Source of the DNA: Puntigrus tetrazona
Lineage: Eukaryota; Chordata; Actinopteri; Cypriniformes; Cyprinidae
Assembly (NCBI RefSeq): GCF_018831695.1
Contig: NC_056711.1
Coordinates: forward strand, 729,992-793,991
Length of the DNA stretch: 64,000 nucleotides
Reading direction: 5' to 3'
Shown here piece after piece: positions 28,130 to 42,235 of the stretch. The translations under genes and the position numbers were made by a program. The stretch's first letter is position 1; every line of letters starts with the position of its first letter. The notes under the pieces were generated by a model that ran no database searches, was not told the origin of the DNA, and was given only the letters and a program-made list of their open reading frames with translations.

Positions 28130-29300
28130 CAAAGTTAACACACACTAAATAACAGTGCCTCCTAGCATTGACAGCCTCAGAAATAATTGACCAATATGTT
28201 GCAGGCTGAGATACAGTGGGCTGAGAATCCAATCGTGCAGCTGACAGAATGCATTGAGCATGCCACTAAATTCTGCATTATACACAAAGAACTGGCAGGT
28301 CAGGGAGCTGACTCCTGTGAGCCATTATGTGATGCCATCAATGAGGCTAAATTACCTGCCTCTCCACAATATGCTCCAGTTAACTAATTTCCTGACAGCT
28401 CACTGTCTCACAAGAAAAGCACCAAATTCGCTAGCTGTCAGGTGCATGATGGACTATTCCTCTTTTTCATTCGCTTCCTCTTTTTGAAATGGCACTCCTC
28501 GCAGCAGCCCCTTCAGCAAGAATATGTGGAGATTCAGTGCAAATGCACAAGCAATGAAGTAAACCAGATTATAAACAAAGCCCAGAACGCGTTATTAGCT
28601 GCTATTAGACGCTATTAGACACGGGCGAACGATGCCGAACGGAAAATGAGAAAGCGCAAATTACTGGTAATTTTGCCAATATTTGAAAAATTTACATACG
28701 AGGTGCGCTATAAATCACGCGATCATTGCGTTTCGGCCCCCAGATTCGTCGCTGACGTTTGCGTTCCCTCCCGATGGGGAAAACAAAAAGCCTACAAAAG
28801 CTTTGCCTCCACAATGAGGCCGCGGAAACCGAATCCTCAGGTAGACAAAGTCGACTTTTCCCTGCCAGAACACACGCACAATGGCGGCGCTGTCGAAGCC
28901 TTCCTTAAAGCGAGCCGTTATTACCAAACAATGCTGCGCAACAAAAAGAGACACCCACCAAGGAGTAGAACATTGTCTGCTTAAAGTTCACAATGCATGC
29001 CAGCGTTTGTCTGCTTTGCCTTTTCTTCTCGTGCCTTTCTTCTGTGCACTCCGTGTGTATGTTCCTTTACAGAGGTGGGCTATCATTATCTCAGGAATGA
29101 CAGTAGGTGGAAACGCTATCTTTCATTACACAGAGCATAAATAGTGTAATCTATCAGCTCTGTCAATCAGGATGATTGATTACGGCCTGTCAGAGAGGAG
29201 AGTGACATATTAGAAAAGTTTTGTTAACAATGCCTATTGCAAGTGGGGCCTGCCACAGAGGCAAGTGATTAATGTGTTGTCAGGCTGTAATCCCACACCG
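28130..29300. promoter_or_regulatory. Candidate regulatory block in lrmda intron
   Basis: Unique sequence of balanced composition containing AATAATTGACC, CAGTTAACTAATTTCC and CTCAGGAATGACAG-type motifs. It is long, repeat-free and has no credible coding frame. The 28150-28450 part reads as dense non-repetitive sequence, as enhancer CNEs often do. This is unverified. Confidence 0.3.
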
Positions 29301-29669
29301 CTGGCTAATGAGGCAAGAATTTATCATCTTTACAGACTGGCAGATGTCAGAAGGAAAGGAATCCAAAGTGCTGGAAACAATATACTGTTTCTTACCGGGC
29401 CTGACGTGTCTGACAAGCTTTAAAAACCACAAAGAGGCCTTGTGTAAGCAAAAACTTGAATAGGGCAACTTTCCTTTTGGCATCCTCCTCGAATTCTGCA
29501 AGTCAACAAGTATTGCTCTGAGCGAAGAGTTCCCATAACTTCAGCCCCTTTTGTCAGGCCAGTCAAAGTGCTGCTACAAAGAGCTTTTCAATTTCTCTGC
29601 CATACACGACGTGTGAAATTTACACACCTAGTACTTGTTCGCGCTCCCGACTCTCTTAAACTACATGCA

Positions 29670-29670
<1 letters not shown>

Positions 29671-29766
<96 letters not shown>

Positions 29767-29768
29767 CA
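29671..29768. repeat. Compound (TA)n(CA)n(TA)n microsatellite
   Basis: About 57 bp of TA is followed by about 28 bp of CA and a short TA/CATA tail. Confidence 0.95.
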
Positions 29769-32501
29769 CATACATACGCACTGCATGCAAAAACTACATA
29801 GTTAAACTAGTTAAAGGAAAATAAGAGGTAAGGTAAGGGATGGTGTAATGCGATCATGGCTAGTTGTTTTTAGTAGGGGCAGGCTTAGAAAGGAGCTGAG
29901 TGGGAATCGGTCACGGAGGCTTGTTTGGGTTCGACCGGCCCCTGTAATAAGAGTTCCTGCTGCCTCTTTGGCTCCAGCTCTCCTGCAGGTCTGAGATTCA
30001 GGGCCCCAACAGGGAGCCACTGACATGGGGTGAGAAAAGCTCAGAGCCCCTTGGGACAGAAAAACACTCAATCTCTGTCACGGCCACTTTCACTGCGGCC
30101 AAGCAGCGCATACAATTAGTGCTGCTCTTTAACATGCAGCGCACTGCTATATGTTATTATGAAGATGTTCAAGTTTGTGGAAAGAAAGAAAGAAAAAGTA
30201 ACATTTCTATAGATCAGGGAGCACTATGATAAAGGAAACCCAATGATAATATATGTATTAATAGGTTTATGTGAATTACATTTATTAACATGCATGCATT
30301 TAAATTCATATAATTCATTATTAATACAATTAATGGTTTGACAGCACTAGTTTAAATATAAATACATCAAACTGATACCGTCATTCATTTACAGTGGGGT
30401 TTTATTTTAAACAAACTTTCGGTATTGAAAAAAAATATCCTGAACAAAACGCATTACTACATGAAGAAATTACTAAAATGAACAATATTTAAAATAGGCA
30501 TTTCTGTTTTTGTTGAAAAAGTTTGTTGAAAGTTACGTACATTCTCCAGAGGTATACATTTTATCTAGGGTCCTTTAGGGCAGATCAAGTGAGCGATAAA
30601 ATGCTATCAGTATCTACTCACCCTAATGAAACACAAATTGAGTGTTGCAATTGCTACATTAGCAGCACTGGCTGATTTGCATGTGTTTATAAATCACAAC
30701 GGCACAATTAGCATTACATGATACAATCAGATGCCGGATTATTTTAAATACGCCTAATGATCTGGCTCAATCTCCAAACTCTAACACTGGTGCGGTCCTG
30801 AGCGGCAACACGCACGCATGCTGAGGTCTTTCAGAATAAGCCATCTGTGTTTAATTAGCCTGGCAACATCTTACAATCATCAGAGGAAAACTGAAAAGTT
30901 AAACTGTAATTAAACTATGAGTGCTGGCGCTGTGGGACATGCTTGTCTGTGTCTCTGTAATTGCAAAAACATCATTGAATAAGTGTTGGGACAACAGCTC
31001 ACTTAGTAGCGCTAGCAGAATCGTGCTGTCCACTTCCACTCTAACGGCAAAGTACAGAGGGCATCCGTCAACTAGAGCAACCCCAGCTAGTCATCTTTAG
31101 TTCATTATTACTCTCACCTCGCCAGGCCTCGACTAAACCGAAAGCAAGTGCTACTTATTCAGACCAGAAGTGCCAGATTAGATGAAAAGAAACCATCTGA
31201 CTGACACGCAAAGTGACCAATCACAGTTGGCCTTGTTTTAATGTGCCATTTGGGGCCGGTTTACTTGAAACAGATTATACTATAATAACAGACTGGCATG
31301 TAAAAAAACAAATAAAAGCTAGCCAGATAAATAAGTACTGTCATAAAGTACATAGATGAGATGAAACTAATTATGACTAAGCAGTATCTGGTTTATGCTA
31401 ATCAAAATCCATTACATGATAATATCTATGGTTATTTCTGTAACAGAACACTCTGTTTAAGGATTTTGCGTATTGATGTCAATGACACAGCGCATTTTCG
31501 CTCCGTTATGGTTTTGTTTAATGCGAGGAACAAAGCTTTGACAACATCTAAGCATGATACTGTCGTTTTTACAACTGCATTTAGTCATATCTCACAGCAG
31601 TTGAGCAAACGCAAGGGACAGATGGGCCGTTCTCCCTTGATTTCCATTAAGCAATGCAAATGGGAAACATCATTGTGGCTGTTCAAACAAAACTCCTCAA
31701 AAACATCTGCTTGTTTTCAGGCCAAAATATGCAATATATCACTCGTGTAATAAGAGTGACGTGACATTGAGGTCATCCGCCCCTATCTCTCGGCTTTGTA
31801 TGGGCCCATAAATCAATCATGCAGCTATTACTAACAATTAACTGTGCTTTAAAGTTTTACAGTCTGTTTATGATGTGCAATGTCATGTGATTTATGTGGA
31901 CACAATGAGTCACTGGCTCTAATTGCGGCTGTTTTTTGCGGACTGTGCCCTCACGGCGACCTCCCAAAAACTCCAGCTGCCAGAGTACTTTCAGCGGCCC
32001 GGTCCCCCTGCGGTCCAAACACTTCACTGCTGGACACCACGGGCCAGAAGGAAAAATGCATCCCAGCCCTTGTCCCTCAGGACAGATGAGGGGAAATCCA
32101 AACCGTGTTTTCTGACACATGGGGGAGACAGTGTTCTCATAGCTACGCTCCCACTCAGGAAGCACAGCAATTGTGAAAATGGTAATGGGCAGAGACTGAC
32201 GTTGATCCATACTTCAGTGACTTGATGCCATGTTTATGTTAATTATCCTCTTTTTACTCTTCTACTAACAGAGGAGTTTGGGTTAATAGCAAATTACTAA
32301 TGGTATCACTATTACTACTACTACTACTATAATATTTAATATAGTAATAAAAAGAATAATAATAAAAAGAATAGTATTAGTAATAAAAATCATTCATTAA
32401 AACAAATTTATTATTTTTTATTATTATGATTAAAAATTAAAAATACTTCTGAATATATACATACAAAATAATTACATATAACATTATGGGAAAAAAAAAT
32501 C
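29769..32501. other. Gene-free stretch
   Basis: Unique sequence. 30560-32280 is balanced and repeat-free, with TAATTAG-like cores. A 129-codon frame at 31361-31750 is the longest non-repeat plus frame nearby but has no domain or coding bias that I can see. Confidence 0.5.
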
Positions 32502-32786
<285 letters not shown>

Positions 32787-32914
32787 TTTAAATATTAATA
32801 TCATTTGTATTAAATTTTTTTTAAATTATTGTATTAATTTATTTATAAATATAATCACAATATTATTAGTATTGTTATTATTTCTACTAAATTGTTTATT
32901 TTATAACTTTATAT

Positions 32915-33155
32915 GATAACACTGTGTGTTACGGTCCAAATCTCACTGTTAACTAAACTTGAATGAACTCCTGAATACACTCCTAATTTGCTGCTTATTA
33001 ATAACTAGTAAGGTAGTAGTTTGTTTAGTTTAGGTATCGGGTGGGATTAAATGATCTAAAATATGGTCAAGCGGAATATTAATTTGTGCTTTATAAGTAC
33101 TAATAAAAAGAAAATAAGCTAGCAGTATGCATGATAGTTATTAGGGTATTGGAAA
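32915..33155 (-). repeat. 'CCCAATACCTAAAC' repeat, reverse copy
   Basis: It has TGCTTATTAATAACTAGTAA, GGTAGTAGTTTGTTTAGTTT, AGGTATCGGGTGGGATTAAA, and GCTTTATAAGTACTAATAAA, then GCAGTATGCATGATAG. It begins about 130 bp after a TA array. Confidence 0.7.
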
Positions 33156-35254
33156 AGGTATTGGGAAAAAAAAAAATAATAATGAAATGAAAATAAATAA
33201 TAAAAGAAGTGGCATTAAGCTTACTATAAAATAATTTATTGTAGTCGTGTGTTTGCGTGCCCAGGGATTAGAAAATCCCAGATTTATTGCATCTGTACAC
33301 ATACCAACAACAAAACAAACAGAGGCGGCGAACCAACTGAAATGCACAAAGAAACAGCTGCAAGTTTGTGTACAGTTGTGGCTGCTTTCATTTAACACAA
33401 TGTTGATGACAATGTACGCAGTAAATCCTGTTATCTTCGTGGATCAGCTAAACCGAATCACCCATCACAACTTGATTTCAGAGTCACAAAAACTTCAGTT
33501 ATAGTTGTCTGTAGAAAATGGTAGCAACGACTGTTTCCAAGCAATCCGTTTGGTCAAACTGCACTTCCCATTGCAACGATATTTTTATAAGTGTCTTCGA
33601 GGAAAGATTTATCCATAAAATGATTCGGCAAACACTGAAGGTACATTGGCGCTCGTTTCTACAGCCTGCTGTTTATTATGTTTAAATGCTTCAGGGAAGT
33701 CATAATTCTCACATAGAGAGATGAATATGGCACCACGCCGCAAGAGGGATGATACAGAGAGAAAGAGAGAAGCATTTTGTCCATTGCGCTTTCTACAGAG
33801 CATACAAACCAAAAAATACAATAATCACATGCTATCGCTGAGGTGGTCTGTCTTAGTTTGGCTCTTTTATTTCGCTGTCTTGATATGAACTCTGACGAGA
33901 GGCAGATTAATATGAAAAATGCAGAGAGGAGATCGACCTCATAACTTTCCTGGATCTGCCAACATGGATTACGGAGAGCCGGGTTTGTGTGACTAGAACT
34001 GATGGGACTCAGCACTGACTCGAACTCCTCCAGTTGGGCCGTCTGTTTTTCATTACCCAGTAGAAGGATGTGGGAGAAATTGTGTATCGTGGTGAGAAAA
34101 TCAAGTCAAATGCTTCATCCAAGCATAATCTAGCTGACATTTCAGAGCCATTATATCCCTACGTGGCTACCAAAAGCTATGTTGAGAAGCAGCTACTTCA
34201 TCTCTTAATTAAAAAAAGGCGTCTTTCGGTTGCTTAGCATTTATTATTTTTGCTGAGCACTGTACAAAAGTGCTTCTAAAACGGGTGACCAAAGTTGTCA
34301 GTTTTTGTAGACATGGCTAGTTAAAGTGAATGATTTAACAATGTTATGAAGGGTTTGCTGTACTTCAAGGAGCCTAAATTTAACCGCAACTTTTTTTTTG
34401 GTCTCTGTGTGGTTTCACACCATCACATTCCAAGACCTCTGAGTCCTCTGAAAAAATTATCACATTACGACATTCCTGCACAACCAATTTCCCAAAAGTA
34501 CAGCTTAAGGCTTTTCTCTTTCCTTCTCTTAACCGTGGCTTTGAGAAAGGAGATGGAAAAAAATCCTAAATACCCTTTCTGGATTTCCTTGTTTACTGCA
34601 GGTAGTTGTTTATCCCTCTCTCCTTTTTCTATCTCTCTCTCTAAGCTGGTCAGATCACTCCATTTCACCACTCTAGAAATCCAATAAAACACAGGCCCAA
34701 TTACGCTGTCCTCATAACTACAGCTCGCAAAACGACCTCCCTCCCTTCCAGCACACATCAGCCATGCAGAGACACCAGACAACAACAGCGAGACAGCTCA
34801 TTTTCAACCACTTACATTAATATATAGTTGTAGGACCACCAGTGCATGGTGGGAGGAAAAAAAATCAATGTAGAAGAGAAAGAGATTTGCAACAGGCTGT
34901 AATAAATGTCACCTTGGGCTAAATTGCAAAGACGCTAAACATTTCAACACATTCAGTGCAACGTCACTTTAGGAGACAATAAAGTGAAAACTCTTTCAAT
35001 GTGATAAGAGCAATTTCTGTCCAGCTATTTACACTTTGGGTATAATTTGAGACTCTTGGAAAAGGTGAAAAAGTTTCAATGTTGTGCTATTCAGATTCCT
35101 TGGACTTGGAAAAATCTTGCCTAAAAAAAGGCAGCATGAAAATTAAACATTAGACACATTAAACATTACAAATCAAGTAATGAGACAACTTTCACAAAAA
35201 GCTACACAGTCTGTTAAGATTACACTGAGATGATCAGAAACTTTACTATTATAA
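33156..35254. other. Gene-free stretch
   Basis: Mostly unique sequence with no exon or mobile element recognised. Frames of 106-118 codons at 33659-34015 and 34346-34785 overlap on opposite strands and look like chance. Confidence 0.5.
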
Positions 35255-36018
<764 letters not shown>

Positions 36019-36022
<4 letters not shown>

Positions 36023-37400
36023 GCATGTCTTTTTTGATACAGAGTCTGAAGCTACAAACCAAGAAAACAAGAGTTCAAGATTTTTTTAGTGCATGTTATC
36101 ATTTTTTTAGTTCTCTAGTATTTAGTAATAAACGTTTTTCCCAATAACTGAGCAGGTTATATGCCTGATGAGCCAACGGGTTAAATGTAAATTGCTCTTC
36201 ATTTCAATCAAGCCTTTTATAGACAGCACACGTGCATTTGTTATGATACACAAACACACTAACCATCATATAGGATTTGAAAAAATAACAATAATAATAA
36301 TAAAACCTGAGCTTGAGGTAATTGTTGCTAAATCTGAGCTGAGCATGATCATGTTGTTTGCAATACATTCATACAGCCCCACTAACATATAGAAATAAAC
36401 AGCAAATATAATTCAGATATTTCTTGCTTTTTGTCAACGCGCACAACTGAACAGACAGAGGAAACAGTGGGTAAGACCTAACAGACAGGCATAGATGAGA
36501 CATTCAAAGACTACCACAATGCTACAACAGCAAGCTGTCGGTACAGGACTCTGGTTTGATGGCAAATTTGGAAAGCAGGAAGAGCTAATTACAGTCTGCT
36601 GTAACAATGTTAACGCCAGCATGTCTTTAAACGTAAGACACCCCACTGCATGAAGAATAAAAGCAAACACAAATAACTAATTATGCCATCATCATCTCGC
36701 TCGTCGCTGGCGCTCATTAATTGGTGACCTGCACTATTGGTCAGTAGACAATCGGCATGATGATGAAGCCAATTAGAGACAGAGAGTACACATGCCCCAC
36801 AGAGCTTGTTATGGCTGCCACATCATGTCTCATCTAAATCAAAACAAATGCTAGGCAAACGTTGGCGTGACAGCTGCGCCAGGCAAAGACACGGGACATT
36901 AGAGCACGGCCAACTTTCTCCCTCTCGCTAGGCCTTTACAATAGCAGTTATTGTGGAGAGGACAGGAGCCTTGCAGCATTGCAGAAGAGTCGGCTTCATC
37001 TGCTCAAGTGTCAAGTGGACAGGCGAGAGATATTCTTGGCCTTTCACTGTAGACTATAGAAACTTTAACACTTCACAATCAGTTTTAACCTCTAAACAAT
37101 GACATTAACATAAACTGACAATAAAAACACTTATAAAGCATTTAGACATTTCAACGTTAATTACTGATAATGTGGAAAATTATACATACTAATAAAACTA
37201 AGTTGTGTTTCATGTTTGATAAATGAATATTAATTGAAACATGAAACCGGAAGTGACTATAAACAACCGTATATTTATAAATTAACGTTGAATCATAAAT
37301 GCTGTATAATTAATTTTGGTTCATGAGTTATTCACTGAATGTTAATGAACTGAACCTAATTGTAAAGTTGACTGAAAAGAATACAAACATATTGGCTTAA
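36019..37400. other. Gene-free stretch between two giant TA arrays
   Basis: Unique sequence. 36430-37040 is balanced in composition with CTCATTAATTGGTGACC near 36714, a possible regulatory block. No repeat family was recognised. Confidence 0.5.
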
Positions 37401-38158
<758 letters not shown>

Positions 38159-38192
38159 CAAATAATAATAATAAAAAGATTCATAAGACTGA

Positions 38193-38200
38193 TATGTTAG
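38193..38200. repeat. Left 8-bp target-site duplication TATGTTAG
   Basis: It is identical to 38681-38688 on the other side of the hAT-like element, with no mismatch. Confidence 0.8.
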
Positions 38201-38680
38201 CAGTACTGGGTGGTAACAGATTACATGTAATCTGGATCATGTAATCAAATTACAAAAAACCCCGTATAATTAGAGTATATTACATTTAAAAAGGCACACA
38301 AGCTGAATCATTTATGGATTACATGATTACATACATCAGTGAATCGTTCACAATTGATTCATTCCATCAAATAATAGGTTTTTAATGACCCTTTCTAAAA
38401 ATCCTACTGTATTATACCTTTGACTACTTTCACAAATATAGTGTAAATAACCATGCTTCTGAGTTTGAGGGAAAATAGCAATTAGCCCGAACCCTTATTT
38501 AGCCTACTGAAATGTCCTTTTCTTTCTTTCATGTGGTAAATATATGGTAACTTTAACACGTTTTATAAATACTAATCTAAAAGTAGTCTAAATACATTAC
38601 CTAAAACAAATAACCAAGACTGTGCTGCTAACTACAGTGTGATCTGTAATGGATTACAATTTGTGAGTACCCCAGCTCTG
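38201..38680. mobile_element. Non-autonomous hAT-like DNA transposon
   Basis: This 480-bp element starts CAGTACTGGG and ends CCCAGCTCTG, so its termini are imperfect inverted repeats (CAG..CTGGG). An identical 8-bp sequence, TATGTTAG, flanks it at 38193-38200 and 38681-38688. Eight-base target duplications and CA(G)-type ends are the signature of the hAT superfamily. The interior has short palindromic attac/gtaat motifs, as in many fish hAT MITEs (TTACATGTAATC near the left end, TGTAATGGATTACA near the right), and no coding potential. It sits only about 40 bp beyond a large TA array. Confidence 0.82.
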
Positions 38681-38688
38681 TATGTTAG
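38681..38688. repeat. Right 8-bp target-site duplication TATGTTAG
   Basis: It is identical to 38193-38200 and directly abuts the CAGCTCTG end of the hAT-like element. Confidence 0.8.
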
Positions 38689-40386
38689 GAATGATTTGTA
38701 ATATGTTTAGATGTTTGTGTGTCTAAATACAAAAAAAAAAAAAAAAACATGATGCACTGGTTAAAATACAAATTTGCGTGTTTACATAGACCGAAACGTT
38801 AAACAGCGCAGACACATCCTCTAAATGTACATCAAACAGAGTGACAAACTCAATTACAAAATGGATCATGGATGACTGTAGGCCAAAATAAAACAAAATT
38901 ATTGTCATCTAATGTCCTTTTTTGTAATGCCTATTCAATACTGGACTCATCTGCCCCCAAAATGGGAAAATGTCAGGCTTGCGTTATGCAATTACCATGT
39001 TGAAAAGCAGAACGCTTTGTGAAAGATTAACACGGTTTCTAAAATGTTCTGGATTACTTTGAGTAAACTTTTGGATTAGATGCAAACTCTGCATAACTAA
39101 AAAAAAAAAATAAATCCATAAACACTACGCCGGTTCCCAGATATATAAAACAGTGGACTATTTCAGCAGCGTGCCCGCTAAGTATTAAATGCTGGAACTG
39201 CTCAATGGTTGTGCTTAAAATGGATCTAGCGTGGCATTATGTTACAGTTTTATTGGAAATTGTTTTGCTTACTTCACATGTGATCATTTATTCATCTCCA
39301 TCACCCTCACAAAGCCATGTCCTGAAATGTCTCGTCTTATTTGAGTGGACAGGCTGCAAAACACTTTATATTCCATTCTCCAATCAGCTTTTCCTCATTT
39401 TCCAACCAACAAAATACCCTTTAAACTGAAAACATGCCTGAATGAGGTTAACTCATTGCACGGTTTTCGCTTTTTCTGTCACTTCAATGCTTCAGCAAAA
39501 TAAGTGACTTCAACCTCACGCAAATAAAATAAACACCAGCTTACTTTGTCTGAATGTCGACTGTGATAAATATTCTTTTCTTTTTAAACTCTGCATCAAA
39601 TTACATGATCATCCGCATCTCTATTTGCTTCTCCAAATCTTGGGAAGTAGCGAATATAAAGAGCTGGTTCGACCACAAGCTAAATATTTTACGACTGCAC
39701 AATTACATGAAATCAAATCCTACTAAAGCCATTCCTTCATAAACTCTGAAGAGAACAGAGATGCGTTTGAAGACTAGGATCCAGCCCGCCTCTTTGAAAC
39801 GCGAGCGGGAGAGAGAAATAATTGTGTGCGCGATGGATAATTAAGCGATGGTGACTGTCGTGAACGTGAGCTGTCACTCCGATCGAGAGCGCTGTCACGC
39901 CGAGCGAAGCAAGGCCGATCGGACAGGCGCTGTCCACTTTGATCTGGGCTCACGCATACGGAAAGAGGTCAGGTCGTGGTCATTAAAAAGACCCTCCTCT
40001 AAACAGCCATGCGAGATTGAAAGGCCACGTCTTCAAAGAGCTGCGTACAAGTAACCCCTTAAAAGATTCTGACAATTTGCTACGAACAAACAATGGAAGC
40101 TAAGAAGGAGTGGGATGGATTAGCTTACGGTGCCTTAGCCTTTTAAGTTCTTATAGTCATCTGCACAGAAAGGGGAGGGTTACACAAATCATTTACAGGG
40201 TCAGGCTGTGTAGTTATTCGGCCACATTATATAAGGTAAAGATGCTGGGTTACACGCTAAACCATAGAGCATTTTTCGATATCTAAATCTGATATACACA
40301 CTCAGTTATCACAGATTATAGCAGCTGTCTGGTGATTCAGTATGTGTCATGTGTCTTGGTCTTTCTAGTGAATTCAAAGCACTTAC
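38689..40386 (-). other. lrmda: start of the next lrmda intron, unique sequence
   Basis: The intron opens with donor GTAAGTGC at 40386 and continues to lower coordinates. The interval to the hAT-like element is mostly unique. A more G+C-rich part, 39760-40070, has GATCGAGAGCGC-like text and no dependable ORF. An A-run lies at about 38731-38747. No matching acceptor with LRMDA-like C-terminal coding was found between here and position 1. Confidence 0.6.
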
Positions 40387-40513
40387 TTGGTCATTTTTCG
40401 GCTTGACCACCTTCATGAAAGCTCCACGTGCTTCGGCCTCTGACCGCTCCCACTGGGTCACTCTCCTGGTGTCCAGGAACTTCAACTTCGTCAGCTTATG
40501 TAGCACAAAGTAC
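40387..40513 (-). CDS. lrmda: lrmda internal exon, post-LRR region (42 codons)
   Basis: After a T-rich tract and TTTGTAG, the minus strand gives one G that completes Arg. It then reads 42 codons: YFVLHKLTKLKFLDTRRVTQ, then WERSEAEARGAFMKVVKPKNDQ, ending in phase 0 before GTAAGTGC. KLxxLKFLD followed by the charged RxVT..E segment is the typical last LRR plus LRRcap region of LRR proteins, and FMKVVKPK is a recognisable LRMDA motif. The length of 127 nt and both phases match the upstream exon exactly, so the three exons concatenate without a frameshift or stop to 394 nt (131 codons). The remaining C-terminal exon, expected at lower coordinates, was not recognised. The open frame running past the donor to 40309 is intron. 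Confidence 0.93.
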
Positions 40514-40746
40514 CTACAAAAAAAATAAAAATACAAAGCAGATTTTACCATTCAGCCAGTATGCAGTTTTACTTTTGCTGCAGCTTTTATAATTTAACTT
40601 TTGAAAATCATATTTAAACATCTTAAATATATACGTGTGTACTGTATATATTTATTATGTATATATAAACATTTATATATGTGATACTAAATTTTATGAA
40701 TATACATGCAAATACAAATATTTTTCAAAATATATGCATAAAACAT

Positions 40747-40778
40747 ATCCATATATATATCATATATATATATATATC

Positions 40779-40851
<73 letters not shown>

Positions 40852-40856
40852 CAATT
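40747..40856. repeat. (TA)n microsatellite in lrmda intron
   Basis: TA units with two ATCCA/ATCAT interruptions are followed by about 70 bp of pure TA. The array lies 234 bp upstream (in transcript sense) of the exon at 40513. Confidence 0.93.
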
Positions 40857-41383
40857 ATACACACAATTTTTTAAACAATTATATACACAATATACACTCA
40901 TTGTGTAAATAAAAAACATTTCCCAGCGTTAATAAAATCTCTAATTTCTTAAAACTACAATCACAGAGGAAGAATTAAAACAATAATAAAAATCTCATGA
41001 CAGCAGATTTAAGTCATGAAGTGAACTCTAATTTAAATCTGCAAGTCAACCACATAAAACAAAGCTTAAATGCATATTTCATATGCAATGCATTCAATTA
41101 ACCATAGCAATATTTGTAAATAGGTAATTACCTTCAAAATATGTAAGAATACATACAACACATAAACAGATAAAAAGCCCACATTGACAGAATCTGCCAA
41201 GCTGTCATTTCTGTAGCTTCACAGATATCTCTTTACGCTTTCACACACTCTCTGTCTTTCATTCAGGGAGAGAAAATGACGTGAGATAATAGCAGGAATA
41301 CATAGATGACAACAGATTCTTTCACAGGCTGACTGGAATGGAGGAAGAGGCATGTCAAGACTTCAAACAGAGAGTGAGATAGA

Positions 41384-41384
41384 A

Positions 41385-41416
<32 letters not shown>

Positions 41417-41442
41417 TGAGACAGACAGAGAGAGAGACACTA
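41384..41442. repeat. (GA)n-rich tract
   Basis: A purine-rich GA repeat with GTGAGACAGACA interruptions, inside the lrmda intron. Confidence 0.88.
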
Positions 41443-41741
41443 AGTGGAGGGTGTGAACAGATGTGTATATGGGCAGTGACAGATTTCCAACCGAGCTCTC
41501 ATGCAAAAGCCAGCAACAAACCCATGATGATGACAATGATGAAGGACGAAGGCGAACCCATGCTACGTGTTTATTCCTGATGGATCACAGAGAACACAAT
41601 TGCAGATTGATCCTATTAAGATAAGCTTGAATCAAAAACGTGCAGGGATGTGTTTTCCACCGCATCTATTCAGAGTTAAACTCCATTTGCATAAACACCC
41701 AAGTGTGTGTCTTGCGCAAGTGTGCACCGTTTTTGCAAATT

Positions 41742-41742
<1 letters not shown>

Positions 41743-41816
<74 letters not shown>
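41743..41816. repeat. (TA)n microsatellite in lrmda intron
   Basis: Uninterrupted TA of about 72 bp between unique sequence and a T-rich edge. Confidence 0.95.
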
Positions 41817-41818
<2 letters not shown>

Positions 41819-42099
41819 TTTATTATTCATTGCATTCAATTCAAAGCCTTAAAGAAATTACCAAATTACAACTGCTTTCTCTCTAAACCTGCCTAGACAT
41901 CAAAGAATAATCATAATAATATTGTTTTTCTAATTGACAGCAGTAGTTTTTTTTTTTACATAGTAAACAATGAAAATGAGTTTAGTGAGTGGGAAAAAAT
42001 ACACAGAATTATAAACATTAAGTTCATATTAATACAAATAATTAACATTTAATAATGCACACACTGGATAAAAAAACTACAAGCAAAAGCAGCATTTAT

Positions 42100-42235
42100 G
42101 AAAAAAAGAATAAAACATGTTAAATGTATTAAAATAGAAAACAGCTATTTTTAATTCTAATAACATATCACAATATTAATTGTATTTTTGATCAAATAAA
42201 TGCTGCCTTGGTGAGAATAAGAAAAAAAAAAAAAC
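42100..42235 (+). repeat. Dispersed repeat copy (same family as 11030-11164)
   Basis: It shares ATTAAAATAGAAAACAGCTAT, CACAATATTAATTG and TTTTTGATCAAATAAATGC, then TGCCTTGGTGAG and an A-run. It lies inside the lrmda intron. Confidence 0.7.

Noticed and set aside
31361..31750. 129-codon plus frame
   Set aside because: No domain or exon signals; a frame of this length is expected by chance in 64 kb.
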